Shown in pieces: positions 1 through 9,392 of a stretch of DNA of 49,482 nt. The position numbers and the translations under genes were made by a program. Origin of the DNA: Candidatus Methanophagales archaeon (GTDB lineage Archaea > Halobacteriota > Syntropharchaeia > Alkanophagales > Methanospirareceae); assembly GCA_025966525.1 (NCBI GenBank), contig JAPDIG010000004.1, positions 1-49,482 on the forward strand. Reading direction: 5' to 3'. Under the pieces are notes generated by a model. The model worked only from the letters and a program-made list of their open reading frames with translations, was not told the origin of the DNA and searched no databases. Position 1 is the stretch's first letter. Every line of letters begins with the position of its first letter.

Positions 1-123
1 TATTTTGACGTTATCATCCGCTCCATGTGCATTGCAAAATGATGATCTAAGGAATCACATGCTTGCAGTTTACAAGGGCATTGATTGCCACTGATGCCAT
101 TTCTGATTTAATCGTGCCATTGT

Positions 124-1542
124 TCACGACACAGTTTCCGGCGGCCAATTCTTCTCCATCCAGCCCGGAATCCTTCCACTGTCTCTTGGTCCCACAAGCA
201 CGGTCCATCCAGTAACATCCTCAGTCTCACCAGAAAGTCTCGCTGCAAGACCCGGAATCACCATCGTTTTATGCTTTACCTTATCCTCCACTTTAAACGA
301 TTCCAAGGCATCTTTAAAGCTCTCTGCATTGAGCTGCCCGCCTGCAACTGCTGATTCTACTCCTATCCCTTCACTATCCACCACCATCAAATAGGAATCA
401 ATCTTGTTAGAAGATATATCGCTCTCCACCGTGTAATAAGTCAAAGCGAAATTAGTAGTAACAAAAAGAGGTGATCTCTCTGTTGGATTTCCTATCTCCC
501 TCAATCCTGGCTCTACGCTTACCGGGCGTCTTGGGTCAGTATATATATTTGCGACCAGCGTCCGCACAGGTATCAACGAATGCGGCTCTATCGAGTGCAA
601 AATCATTATGTCCGCATATTTTATGATGAACAAGTCTGCGATAATCGCTTCCCAATAAGAAGCTGCCAATGCATTTTCAGCTTTACTTCCGTGAACCATC
701 CATGCAGTCATAGGCACAGCAATCAAAGGATATGCAATCCCTTTATTCCCATCTGCAATCCCAGCGCGTCTTATCCTCACGAACCGGGAAAAAGTCTGCT
801 CAAGCCCTCCCCCTTCTGGATACGTCCCCGGATCCAATACGATGTCTTCTATTCCCGCAGAGGAGAAAGTCACCGCAAGACTGTTCAGCATATCGAGGTC
901 TGGCGAAAACAATGTAACTGGAACTTTAAACCTCTTTGCAATCCCCAGAAACTCCTTCCAGTTCTCCTTATCTGCCGCGTATATCAGCGGTCTTCTATTT
1001 GAAACTTCTTTCAAACCTTCTTCTATTACCTTCGCATTGAATGAACAAAGCACGAGCGGAAAATCCGTCTCTTCTGCTACCCGCTTCACACACTGCGCAA
1101 ATGTTTTTGCCTCACCGGAGACTGAACGAATTGCAATCGCGTCTACCTTTAAAAATTCGCCAACATAAAATTTCTTCCATTCTGTTATCTTTCTTACCCG
1201 CTCTCTCAACTCCTCTTCCTTCATCGTATCCCATACGTCATAGACAAGTACTGTTCTGTTAAAGAAGGTACGCTCATGTCTGTGCATAACATCTTCGCCA
1301 CCCATTTTCCTCGCTCTCTCTCCTATCCCTATCTCTACCTCGCGTACTTCTGGTGCCAACAATTCCGCTAACTTCTTTCCTTTTTCTGCGTATTTAGGTT
1401 CAAAAAGTGGCGGGCATTCCTCCAATTTCTTCTTCCTCTCCATCAATAGCGAGGCAAAAGCTAAGCATGTTTTCTCACCACATTCTTTGCAATTTGTTCC
1501 TGGGAGATATTTCCATACCTCCATTGGGCTGTTTAGTTTCAT
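124..1542 (-). CDS. cdhE: Acetyl-CoA decarbonylase/synthase gamma subunit (corrinoid/Fe-S protein large subunit)
   Basis: N-terminal GTNCKECGEKTCLAF..ECPP Fe-S motif, CdhE-like TIM barrel; start at MKLN overlaps the cdhD stop (ATGA). Confidence 0.95.
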   Translation of the reverse strand: MKLNSPMEVWKYLPGTNCKECGEKTCLAFASLLMERKKKLEECPPLFEPKYAEKGKKLAELLAPEVREVEIGIGERARKMGGEDVMHRHERTFFNRTVLVYDVWDTMKEEELRERVRKITEWKKFYVGEFLKVDAIAIRSVSGEAKTFAQCVKRVAEETDFPLVLCSFNAKVIEEGLKEVSNRRPLIYAADKENWKEFLGIAKRFKVPVTLFSPDLDMLNSLAVTFSSAGIEDIVLDPGTYPEGGGLEQTFSRFVRIRRAGIADGNKGIAYPLIAVPMTAWMVHGSKAENALAASYWEAIIADLFIIKYADIMILHSIEPHSLIPVRTLVANIYTDPRRPVSVEPGLREIGNPTERSPLFVTTNFALTYYTVESDISSNKIDSYLMVVDSEGIGVESAVAGGQLNAESFKDALESFKVEDKVKHKTMVIPGLAARLSGETEDVTGWTVLVGPRDSGRIPGWMEKNWPPETVS

Positions 1543-2795
1543 TTCCACGTCACCCAATCCTCTATCCTGACTTTTTTACCTTCATCCTCAGCCTCTTTCG
1601 CTCCAAACAGCATTTGCGTTACGCGCTTAACTGCACCCGCTGCCTTCGGATGCATCATCATGAACATATCACCACCTGCTATCCCTAACGTCAATCCAGT
1701 CATAATCTCATACAAAGGACCTCTATACACCGAAGGACCCCAATCGGAATCCTCTTTGATGGGCGAATCCTTCATCCACGCTTCCCGCGCACCCCACGCA
1801 TTGGTTATACCGCATGAGATAGGAAACGCCAAATCCGTATCCCCTTTTAGTGCCGAGATCCTCATCCTTTCTATATTTGTGAATGCATAATCCAGACCAT
1901 ACCCCAGCGCAGCCGTGGTAGGGTCTATCACTATATCCTCCCTCGGCACACCTAATTTGAATAAATACCGGTTCAACGTCTTTTGTGCGTTGATATCAAG
2001 CTGAGTCCACGAAAGAATAACATGCCCGTGTTCCAGTGCCGCTTTTGCTATTCGCTCATAGTCCATGTTCAAGTTTGCAGATGCAATCAAACATCTCTCG
2101 CCCTCTGCTACCTCCGCCGCAGCCTCCAGCACCTCCGGATCTTTATCCGGATTGCCAGACCCCCCGATGACAATAGGAACTTTTACAGCTTGCAGCACTT
2201 CCTCCACCGTCTTTGCCGCTTCTCGCGCTGGCGTATCTTTTATCGTTGGGTCCGTGCTTATCAGATGAATCGTGACCATGTCGGCACCGAATTCACGCAC
2301 GTTCTTCTTCGCCCATTCACCCGGGTCTTCCATCACATCCTCATAATGTTCTCTCACTGCCTTCGCCAGCGAAATAGGCATGTCAAAGCAATCCACTGAA
2401 ATCACCGGTGGATGTGGCGTTTGATGGTCAAAATTATAGAAAGGCAACGCCTTTTCACCCCCTATCGTTACCGTCGCTTCTCTCGTACCGCCATCAGCCG
2501 ATGTAGCGCCAATTGTAACTTCTTCTATCTGTCCATTCCATTCCGTTTTTGCAACTTCAAATTTCGTGGGTATTAACTCCAGCTCCTCTATCCCTTTCTC
2601 TTCGGAAACCACCGATATCCCTTCTTTTTGCACGCCCATCATAGACTGCAGTGCTTGAACTACCGAAGGAGGAATCGCCACACCCGTTGATAATTCCAGT
2701 TCTACATCGCCTTTTATCTTTACATCCTCCAACTCCACCACGTCGTATCGATCCAGTATCCTTGCAATGTCCTCTAAGGTTATTTTCTTCTCCAT
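1539..2795 (-). CDS. cdhD: Acetyl-CoA decarbonylase/synthase delta subunit
   Basis: CdhD-like sequence (VTIGGEKALPFYNFDHQTPHPPVIS...; GSGNPDKDPEVLEAAAEVAEGERCLIASAN). Confidence 0.95.
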   Translation of the reverse strand: MEKKITLEDIARILDRYDVVELEDVKIKGDVELELSTGVAIPPSVVQALQSMMGVQKEGISVVSEEKGIEELELIPTKFEVAKTEWNGQIEEVTIGATSADGGTREATVTIGGEKALPFYNFDHQTPHPPVISVDCFDMPISLAKAVREHYEDVMEDPGEWAKKNVREFGADMVTIHLISTDPTIKDTPAREAAKTVEEVLQAVKVPIVIGGSGNPDKDPEVLEAAAEVAEGERCLIASANLNMDYERIAKAALEHGHVILSWTQLDINAQKTLNRYLFKLGVPREDIVIDPTTAALGYGLDYAFTNIERMRISALKGDTDLAFPISCGITNAWGAREAWMKDSPIKEDSDWGPSVYRGPLYEIMTGLTLGIAGGDMFMMMHPKAAGAVKRVTQMLFGAKEAEDEGKKVRIEDWVTWK

Positions 2796-2805
2796 CTCTC
2801 CTCCT

Positions 2806-4257
2806 CTACTTCCCTTCTTTTCGCTTCACTATTATCTTCCCGATACTGATGTCTGCATCCTTCAATATTATCCTTACGGGCGTATTAGCACCAGATGCCA
2901 CTAATGGTACAGATGCAAGAGGAACTTGAGCTTCTGATGGAACTTCCTCTTCCACCTCTGCGGGAGCAGCTACTGCTTCTGCCTCCACTGCCCATCCTTC
3001 AGTTATCCGTTCTCCGTCAACTTCCCGGATAACCCCTTTCACAACTGGATGGTCCACGCGCTGCAAGAATTCTCTGAGCTCCTCTATGGTCTTCACTTCC
3101 TTCTCTGTCGCTATCTTATCCTTCATCTCCGCAGGAATAGCCTCTGCCACTCGAGCTTTTAAATCCGATGCCATCCACACTACACGACGCCAGCCACCGT
3201 CATACTGTATAAATTTAGGACTGTAGAAATATTGTACTCCTATTCCAAGGAACCCTTTTACTTGCTTCCCTCCTCCTACTGAGCCTGCGATGGTTGAAAA
3301 GGGCAAACCAATAGGGGTATCGGTAACTTTCGAGCCGCGATGCACCCAACCTATTCCTTCGACCTCCGGTATATAAAATCCCGCTACTTCAAAACAGCCA
3401 CAGCTCGTATGCGGCTTCTCAAGAAATGAATGTAATTTTATGGAATCGTATTCACCACTCGAGAGTCTTACTGCAGCTTCATTTACACCCGTATATTCTC
3501 CCCCTATGGGGTCTATACAATCCCCTTTTGGAATAGGGGCATTGGGTCCTTCAGGGTCAATCCTTGCTGCCGCCCTCGAATCAAACCAGCTCATCGCACC
3601 ACAAAGCGCTATCCTATCTGGTGAAACCACGCAAACATTGGTGGGAGCGAAGGACTGACAAAGCGTGCATTGATAGAATTCATCCACATCTTCATCGTGC
3701 AGTCCTCTCGTTTTCACATCCCTCGCTTCGTATATCCTGTTCGCCTCTTCTAACCCCTTTTTTACCTCCTCTTCGTCTGTAATAAACGTGGCATCCATTT
3801 TTTCGATGAACGGTAGTTCCGCCTTGAAAAGCATTATCGTTGCCTTTCCTATCTGCTTCAGCGATTTTAGTCCTTTCTTCACTGCTTCCTTGCTTATCCT
3901 CACCCATATCTCCGCCCTCTGGTTGAGATGCATATACCCCTGAATATAAGACTGGTATTCGTGATTCCTTCGCTCTATAACCGCCTCAAGGTCTTTTTCT
4001 ATCTGTTCCCCATATACCCTGTATATCATTGCATACGCATAGTTACCGCCCTCTTCCATATCTTCCAGGTCTGGTCCTATTAGATCAACCTCACCGTCTT
4101 TTATCTGCTCTGGGTCAGGCTCAAAGAGAACAAGCTCGTACCCAGGCTTACCTTGCCCCCCTAACTCCACATACATCCCTGCTTTTCTTACCCTTTCGCC
4201 CTCATACATAGGATTTATATCGAAAGGGAACTTCTCCTCTTCTTCTGTCTCTGCCAT
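2806..4257 (-). CDS. cdhC: Acetyl-CoA decarbonylase/synthase beta subunit (A-cluster acetyl-CoA synthase)
   Basis: A-cluster region CTLCQSFAPTNVCVVSPDRIALCGAMSWFDSRAAARIDPEGPN; HTSCGCFEV. Confidence 0.95.
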   Translation of the reverse strand: MAETEEEEKFPFDINPMYEGERVRKAGMYVELGGQGKPGYELVLFEPDPEQIKDGEVDLIGPDLEDMEEGGNYAYAMIYRVYGEQIEKDLEAVIERRNHEYQSYIQGYMHLNQRAEIWVRISKEAVKKGLKSLKQIGKATIMLFKAELPFIEKMDATFITDEEEVKKGLEEANRIYEARDVKTRGLHDEDVDEFYQCTLCQSFAPTNVCVVSPDRIALCGAMSWFDSRAAARIDPEGPNAPIPKGDCIDPIGGEYTGVNEAAVRLSSGEYDSIKLHSFLEKPHTSCGCFEVAGFYIPEVEGIGWVHRGSKVTDTPIGLPFSTIAGSVGGGKQVKGFLGIGVQYFYSPKFIQYDGGWRRVVWMASDLKARVAEAIPAEMKDKIATEKEVKTIEELREFLQRVDHPVVKGVIREVDGERITEGWAVEAEAVAAPAEVEEEVPSEAQVPLASVPLVASGANTPVRIILKDADISIGKIIVKRKEGK

Positions 4258-4373
4258 TTTTCCTTATACCCATCTCTGATACTTCATAAAGATTAGAGAG
4301 TGGTCTTTAAAATGATTTTCTAAAAAGTTCTAAAAGAGCCCGGGAAAATGTGCAATTGTCAATATTTAGTGGT

Positions 4374-5291
4374 TCAATATTTTAACAATTTTAACAATAG
4401 CGCCTTTTGCGCATGAAGCCGGTTCTCTGCTTGCTCAAATATCACAGAGTTAGCGCTGTTCATCACCTCCTCCGTTATTTCTTCCCCTATATGCACCGGC
4501 ATGCAGTGCATTATTATGGCATCTTCCTTCGCCTCATGCACCAAATTCTCGCTTAGCTGATACTTTTTTAAATCCATCTTTCTTTTTTCACTCTCTCCTT
4601 CTTCTCCCATTGATACCCACACATCAGTGTATAAGACATCGGCATCAACGGCGATTTCTTCTGCATTATTCCCTATTACCACTTCACAACCCATTTCCTT
4701 CGCTTTTTCTACTACCCCCTTAGCCGGCTCATATCCTTTTGGGCACGCAACGTGGATATTCATGCCTGTCATCGCAGCGCCACCAATCAACGAGTTGCAC
4801 ACATTATTTCCATCTCCGACCCACACTACTTTTACACCTGCTAATTTATTCTTATGCTCCTCAATCGTCATTAAGTCTGCTAACGTCTGGCAGGGGTGTT
4901 CCAGATCACTCAATCCGTTTATTACTGGCGTGGAAGCATACTTCGCAAACTCCTCTATCGTGCTATGTGAGTATGCTCTTATCATAACTGCGTCAACGTA
5001 GGCGGAAAAGACCTTCGCTGTTTCGCTTATTCTTTCCCCTCTTCCCAACTGTAACTCGTTCCAATTTAGACTTATCACATCCCCCCCCAATTCACGCATC
5101 GCAACTTCAAAGGAAACACGAGTGCGAGTAGAAGGCTTTTCGAAAATCTGTGCTAATGTCTTACCTTCCAGGTCTCTTCTCACTCTCTTGCTTTCCCTTC
5201 GCTCCTTTTTCAGTTCTTTCGCCTTTTCTATTATCGCTTCTATTTCCGCAAGTGAGAGGTCAAATATCGAAATGAGATTCATGATAAACAT
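4374..5291 (-). CDS. argF: Ornithine carbamoyltransferase
   Basis: FEKPSTRTRVSFE carbamoyl-phosphate motif, HPCQTLADL, MHCMPVHIGEEIT. Confidence 0.95.
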   Translation of the reverse strand: MFIMNLISIFDLSLAEIEAIIEKAKELKKERRESKRVRRDLEGKTLAQIFEKPSTRTRVSFEVAMRELGGDVISLNWNELQLGRGERISETAKVFSAYVDAVMIRAYSHSTIEEFAKYASTPVINGLSDLEHPCQTLADLMTIEEHKNKLAGVKVVWVGDGNNVCNSLIGGAAMTGMNIHVACPKGYEPAKGVVEKAKEMGCEVVIGNNAEEIAVDADVLYTDVWVSMGEEGESEKRKMDLKKYQLSENLVHEAKEDAIIMHCMPVHIGEEITEEVMNSANSVIFEQAENRLHAQKALLLKLLKY

Positions 5292-6373
5292 GTCCAGTAA
5301 TCCTTTAATTCCTCTTTAACCTTCCTTATTACCTCTTCAGTATCCTTTGACGCCCAATCCCTTTCGTCGATTGGTTCACGCTCTTCTATGGCTATCTCCA
5401 AGCCTGCCAGACCTGAGATTAAGGCAAGCCATGCATAGGGCAAAATGTCTTCATTGTAACCAGAAGCGATTAAATCTATCTCCTTCCCCTGACAAATTTC
5501 CGCAATCGCGCTCGTGCGCTTTCCAATCATTCTGAATCCACTTATCGGCAGTCCCAACTGCGTTAACTGATCATTTAGATACGGGTCAGAGCCACCATAT
5601 CTGACAACCAGCTCAGGCTCGAATTCGCCTGCCACAGGTTCGATTATCTCCTCAAACACCGACTCGTAGGAGTCATAGCCGGCGCCAATTGGCATTGGAA
5701 CGTTTATTGTATATCCTTTTCCCGCTCCTTCTCCGATTTGATATACAAATCCCGTGCCGGGGTATAGCGTTCTGGGGTCTTGATGCAAATCAATGAACAG
5801 CACGCCAGGGTCGTGGTAAAAGTATTCAGAAGTTCCGTTTCCTGCATGGGCATCGGTATCTAAAATCAATATTCTTTTTAAACCGTATTTATGCTTCAAA
5901 TATTTCGCTGCAAATGCCACGTCATTATAAATACAAAAACCTTCGCCAAAACCGGATTTTGCATGGTGCATCCCACCGCCTAATGAAACAGCCTTCTCAA
6001 ATTCCCCACTTTCAACTATATCAACTGCACGCTTCGCCTGACCCACGATCAACCTCGCAGCTTCTTCCAGTTTCCCTGGTCTTCCAACAGGTCTATTGTC
6101 CGCACTGTGAAACAGATAAAATCTTTCATCGTAATCAGAACTCAAATTCGCTGCCCGATAAAACTCCCTTGTGAAGTCAATATATTCTCGGTTGCAGATT
6201 AAAAGCAGGTCTGCATCCTCCGCAGGCTCTGCACTGATGATGCGGTAATTCTCATCGCTCAAATTATCCTTTAAGAAACGGTAAAAGTTCGTATATCTCG
6301 CTCCACTGAATGGATGCCCTGCACCAAAGTCATATTCCTTCAATTCCTCCCTGTACAAAATTGCTAATTGCAT
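5279..6373 (-). CDS. Histone deacetylase / acetylpolyamine amidohydrolase (AcuC/AphA) family hydrolase
   Basis: GGGMHHAKSGFGEGFCIYNDVAFAA, ILILDTDAHAGNGTSEYFYHDPGVLFIDLHQDPRTLYPGTG. Confidence 0.9.
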   Translation of the reverse strand: MQLAILYREELKEYDFGAGHPFSGARYTNFYRFLKDNLSDENYRIISAEPAEDADLLLICNREYIDFTREFYRAANLSSDYDERFYLFHSADNRPVGRPGKLEEAARLIVGQAKRAVDIVESGEFEKAVSLGGGMHHAKSGFGEGFCIYNDVAFAAKYLKHKYGLKRILILDTDAHAGNGTSEYFYHDPGVLFIDLHQDPRTLYPGTGFVYQIGEGAGKGYTINVPMPIGAGYDSYESVFEEIIEPVAGEFEPELVVRYGGSDPYLNDQLTQLGLPISGFRMIGKRTSAIAEICQGKEIDLIASGYNEDILPYAWLALISGLAGLEIAIEEREPIDERDWASKDTEEVIRKVKEELKDYWTCLS

Positions 6374-6486
6374 GGTTTTATAAAATAAGGTTTATTCACC
6401 CCTTCTATATCTTTTTTAATTTTTGAACTCGAATGCTTTCAGACCTTCTCTCGCATCCTTTGTCGCTTTCTCGAAAATTGGCTCCT

Positions 6487-7263
6487 TCACTTCCGCCGCT
6501 CCAAAAAACCTTTTAGCCCTTCTCTTGCATCCTCAGTTCCAAGTGCCTGCCCGAAGCATTCCGCTTCATACTGCAATGCATGCTCCATGTCCATCTCTAT
6601 ACCCTTATTCACTACATCTTTTATTATTCCAAGCGTAACAGCACTTTTTGAAAACAGCTTTTTGATAAGTTCATCCACCTCGTGATCAAGTTTATCCACA
6701 GGAACTACTTTATTCACAAGCGCTACGCGAAAAGCTTCTTCTGCATCTATCTGCTCTCCGCACATCAGCATCTCCATCGCTTTTGTCTTCCCTACCAACC
6801 TCGTTAACCTTTGAGTGCCACCGCCACCCGGAATAATTGCCAGGTTTATCTCTGGCAGACCAAATATCGCTTTTTCGGATGCAATCCTGAAATCGCACGC
6901 CATCACAAGCTCCAAACCACCACCCAAACAGAAGCCATTTATCTTTGCTATTATCGGCTTCTTCATCTTTTCCATGTAGGTGGTTATCCCCTGAACCCAT
7001 CTCGACCACTCACTTGCTTCCGTTGAACTTTTCTCAAGTAACTCTCCTATGTCCGCACCTGCACAGAAAGCTCTTTCTCCCGCTCCTGTTATTACGATTG
7101 CATGCACCCCGGCATTAGCTTCTGAATCTACCAGCGCAGCTCGTAATTCGGTTAATAAAGCCGTGTTCAACGCGTTCAGCGATTTCGGTCGGTTGAGTGT
7201 TATCGTTGCGGCTTTTTCTTTCTTCTCATACAGGATGTTTTCGTATTTCGTTTCGTCGGACAT
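6487..7263 (-). CDS. Enoyl-CoA hydratase/isomerase (crotonase) family protein
   Basis: ERAFCAGADIGE, INGFCLGGGLELVMACDFRIASEKAIFGLPEINLAIIPGGGGTQRL. Confidence 0.93.
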   Translation of the reverse strand: MSDETKYENILYEKKEKAATITLNRPKSLNALNTALLTELRAALVDSEANAGVHAIVITGAGERAFCAGADIGELLEKSSTEASEWSRWVQGITTYMEKMKKPIIAKINGFCLGGGLELVMACDFRIASEKAIFGLPEINLAIIPGGGGTQRLTRLVGKTKAMEMLMCGEQIDAEEAFRVALVNKVVPVDKLDHEVDELIKKLFSKSAVTLGIIKDVVNKGIEMDMEHALQYEAECFGQALGTEDAREGLKGFLERRK

Positions 7264-7371
7264 TTTTTAATCTATCTTTTTCAGCATCACGAATTTCTCT
7301 TCAATTTTTCTGTTAACTTCTCTGCATCTCTTGAGATTTTGGATTTTTCAGCACGGAATGACCATAATTGC

Positions 7372-8232
7372 CTACGTATATTCGTAGAACCCCTTCCCTG
7401 CCTTTCTCCCGGTCCATCCAGCCCGCACCATCTGCGTCATAAGAACGGCAGGTTTGAATCTTTCCCATCCGGTCTCATTGTATATCGTATTGAGCACCGC
7501 TACCACAATGTCTATTCCTATCAAATCCAGAAGTTGAAAAGGACCCAGAGGCCAGTTGAAAGAAAGCCTTAATATCTTATCTATATCCTCTACGGACGCC
7601 AGCTCATTTTCTCGCATCTTTACCGCCTCATTCAAGATGAGACACATCATCCGACTTGTAACGAACCCTGGAGAATCCTTAACTGTAACCGTCTCCTTAC
7701 CCAGCGAATGCACAAACTCCAGCGTTTTACTTAATGTATCTTCAGAGGTCATCAGCGATTTTATTACCTCCACACCCTTCATTAGAGGCACGGGATTCAT
7801 GAAATGGACTCCAATTACCTTATCAGGTCTTTTTGTTACCGCGGCTAAAGAAGTAATAGGAAATGTAGAGGTATTACTCCCGAGAATAGCATGCTCAGGA
7901 CATATCTTATCCAATTCTCTGAATATTTCCTGCTTCAGCTCCATATCCTCATACACCGCTTCAATCACAAAATCCGCTCCTTTCGCACCATCTCCCAAGC
8001 TCGCTGTTGCATTTGCGGTTATCGCATCCACCATCACATCCACCTCATCTTGTTTTAGCTGCCCTTTCTTCGTAAGTCGCAAGAGGTCGCTTTTTATCTT
8101 TTCAAGCCCCTTTTTCAAAGATTCTTCACTCCTGCTTACAACCGACACATCGTAACCCGCTTGAGCACAGACTTGCACTATCCCGCTCCCCATCACACCC
8201 ATTCCTATAACACATACTTTCTTTCCGTTCAT
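7372..8232 (-). CDS. 3-hydroxyacyl-CoA (3-hydroxybutyryl-CoA) dehydrogenase
   Basis: GMGVMGSGIVQVCAQAGYDVSV Rossmann motif, VIGVHFMNPVPLMKGVEVI, DSPGFVTSRMMCLILNEA. Confidence 0.93.
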   Translation of the reverse strand: MNGKKVCVIGMGVMGSGIVQVCAQAGYDVSVVSRSEESLKKGLEKIKSDLLRLTKKGQLKQDEVDVMVDAITANATASLGDGAKGADFVIEAVYEDMELKQEIFRELDKICPEHAILGSNTSTFPITSLAAVTKRPDKVIGVHFMNPVPLMKGVEVIKSLMTSEDTLSKTLEFVHSLGKETVTVKDSPGFVTSRMMCLILNEAVKMRENELASVEDIDKILRLSFNWPLGPFQLLDLIGIDIVVAVLNTIYNETGWERFKPAVLMTQMVRAGWTGRKAGKGFYEYT

Positions 8233-8288
8233 GTTTTTTTTTCTTTTCTCCTTTTATACAATTTTACTTTTTATTATTATTAAGGTGC

Positions 8289-8831
8289 ATGATAGAGAAG
8301 TGGAGGGGTAAAAGAGGAGAAGAGAAGAAAGAAGAAGGTGAAAACACGGCAGATTTAATCTACCATAAAAAAGTAATAGAACCGCCGTTCCTCATCCGCA
8401 AGTTCGGAGTCAGTGAGGAGGAGTACGACCAGCTCACCGACGAGGACACCAAAGCGGACCTCTTTGACGGCACGCTTATTATCCATTCGTCAGCTTCCAT
8501 CCGGCATGAGAGTATCTTTATGTTTATGGCATTTTTAATGCACGGATACGTAGAACATCTTTCCGGGTGGACACGAGATTACGAACTGCGTGAGAAAAGG
8601 CAGGTGTATCATGAGGCGGGGATAGACGAAATCTGGTTCATTGATGCAGAAGAACAGGTAATCACGGCAGACCGAAGACGAAGTGAAGAGAAGAGATACG
8701 CCATAACCACTACAACTTCGGGTAGACTCGAGAGCGATGCGATGCAAGGCTTCTTTGTGCAGGCGGAGTGGCTCTGGCAAGAGATTCTACCTGACCCTTT
8801 CTTGTGTTTGCAAGAGATTTTAATTAAATAG
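8289..8831 (+). CDS. Uma2 (DUF820)-type putative nuclease, probably internally deleted
   Basis: Uma2-like N-terminus (EPPFLIRKFGVSEEEYDQLTDEDTKADLFDGTLIIHSSASIRHE) joined directly to a Uma2-like C-terminus (TRDYELREKRQVYHEAGIDEIWFID). Confidence 0.7.
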   Translation: MIEKWRGKRGEEKKEEGENTADLIYHKKVIEPPFLIRKFGVSEEEYDQLTDEDTKADLFDGTLIIHSSASIRHESIFMFMAFLMHGYVEHLSGWTRDYELREKRQVYHEAGIDEIWFIDAEEQVITADRRRSEEKRYAITTTTSGRLESDAMQGFFVQAEWLWQEILPDPFLCLQEILIK

Positions 8832-8846
8832 CCGCGATATCTTCTC

Positions 8847-9284
8847 TTACTTCACAACTTCAAATACCGGGCATGTGTGTGCCCCACCAGAGTACTTGTC
8901 GCCTTTATAGGTGTATGAACCATTCATTCTCACTCGCTTACCAATCAGTTCTTGCGTAGCTTGCTCAGCATCGTAATCAAGCCTCCCTGCAACACAAGGT
9001 CCCTCTTTCGTTTTCACCAAGCAGGGGATATAAGGTGCATCATCCTCAAATCCCTCTGGTGGCACACGGATTACCGTAAACGTCGCCAACTCGCCTTCCC
9101 CACTCAATTCCATTCTCTCAAGGCTCCTTCCTCCGCACCACTGGCAAACAGGCATTGGATGACAGGTTATCCCACCACAAGATGCACATCTCAGCCCTAA
9201 CAATTTCCCATTTCTCAAGCCTTCTTCATATTCTGCGAAGGTTAAAACCGTGTATTCCTTCTCTATTTCTTCTTGCTCCTTCAT
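8847..9284 (-). CDS. OB-fold / zinc-ribbon DUF35 protein (thiolase partner)
   Basis: CASCGGITCHPMPVCQWCGG zinc ribbon, GELATFTVIRVPPEGF OB-fold; adjacent thiolase. Confidence 0.9.
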   Translation of the reverse strand: MKEQEEIEKEYTVLTFAEYEEGLRNGKLLGLRCASCGGITCHPMPVCQWCGGRSLERMELSGEGELATFTVIRVPPEGFEDDAPYIPCLVKTKEGPCVAGRLDYDAEQATQELIGKRVRMNGSYTYKGDKYSGGAHTCPVFEVVK

Positions 9285-9392
9285 TTTTTCGTTAAATACC
9301 TCTTTTGTTCTTCAAGAAGTGTATTTAGTTTCCATCTTTAACCCTCCATTGCTTTAATTACGATTAATTTCTTAAATCTTTTTCTGGACTGC

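Noticed and set aside
1-123. Minus-strand reading with CPCKLQACDSLDHHFAMHMERMITSK running off the left edge
   Set aside because: Too short, no start codon in the early part and truncated by the window; cannot be assigned.
580-1168. Several plus-strand ORFs over cdhE
   Set aside because: Overlap each other and lie antisense to a clear CdhE; likewise for most short ORFs in the track.
4258-4373. Possible small RNA between argF and cdhC
   Set aside because: No convincing C/D boxes or stable paired structure by eye; more likely the cdhC promoter/leader.
7556-8155. 199-aa plus-strand ORF
   Set aside because: Antisense to the 3-hydroxyacyl-CoA dehydrogenase; Ser/Ile-rich shadow translation.
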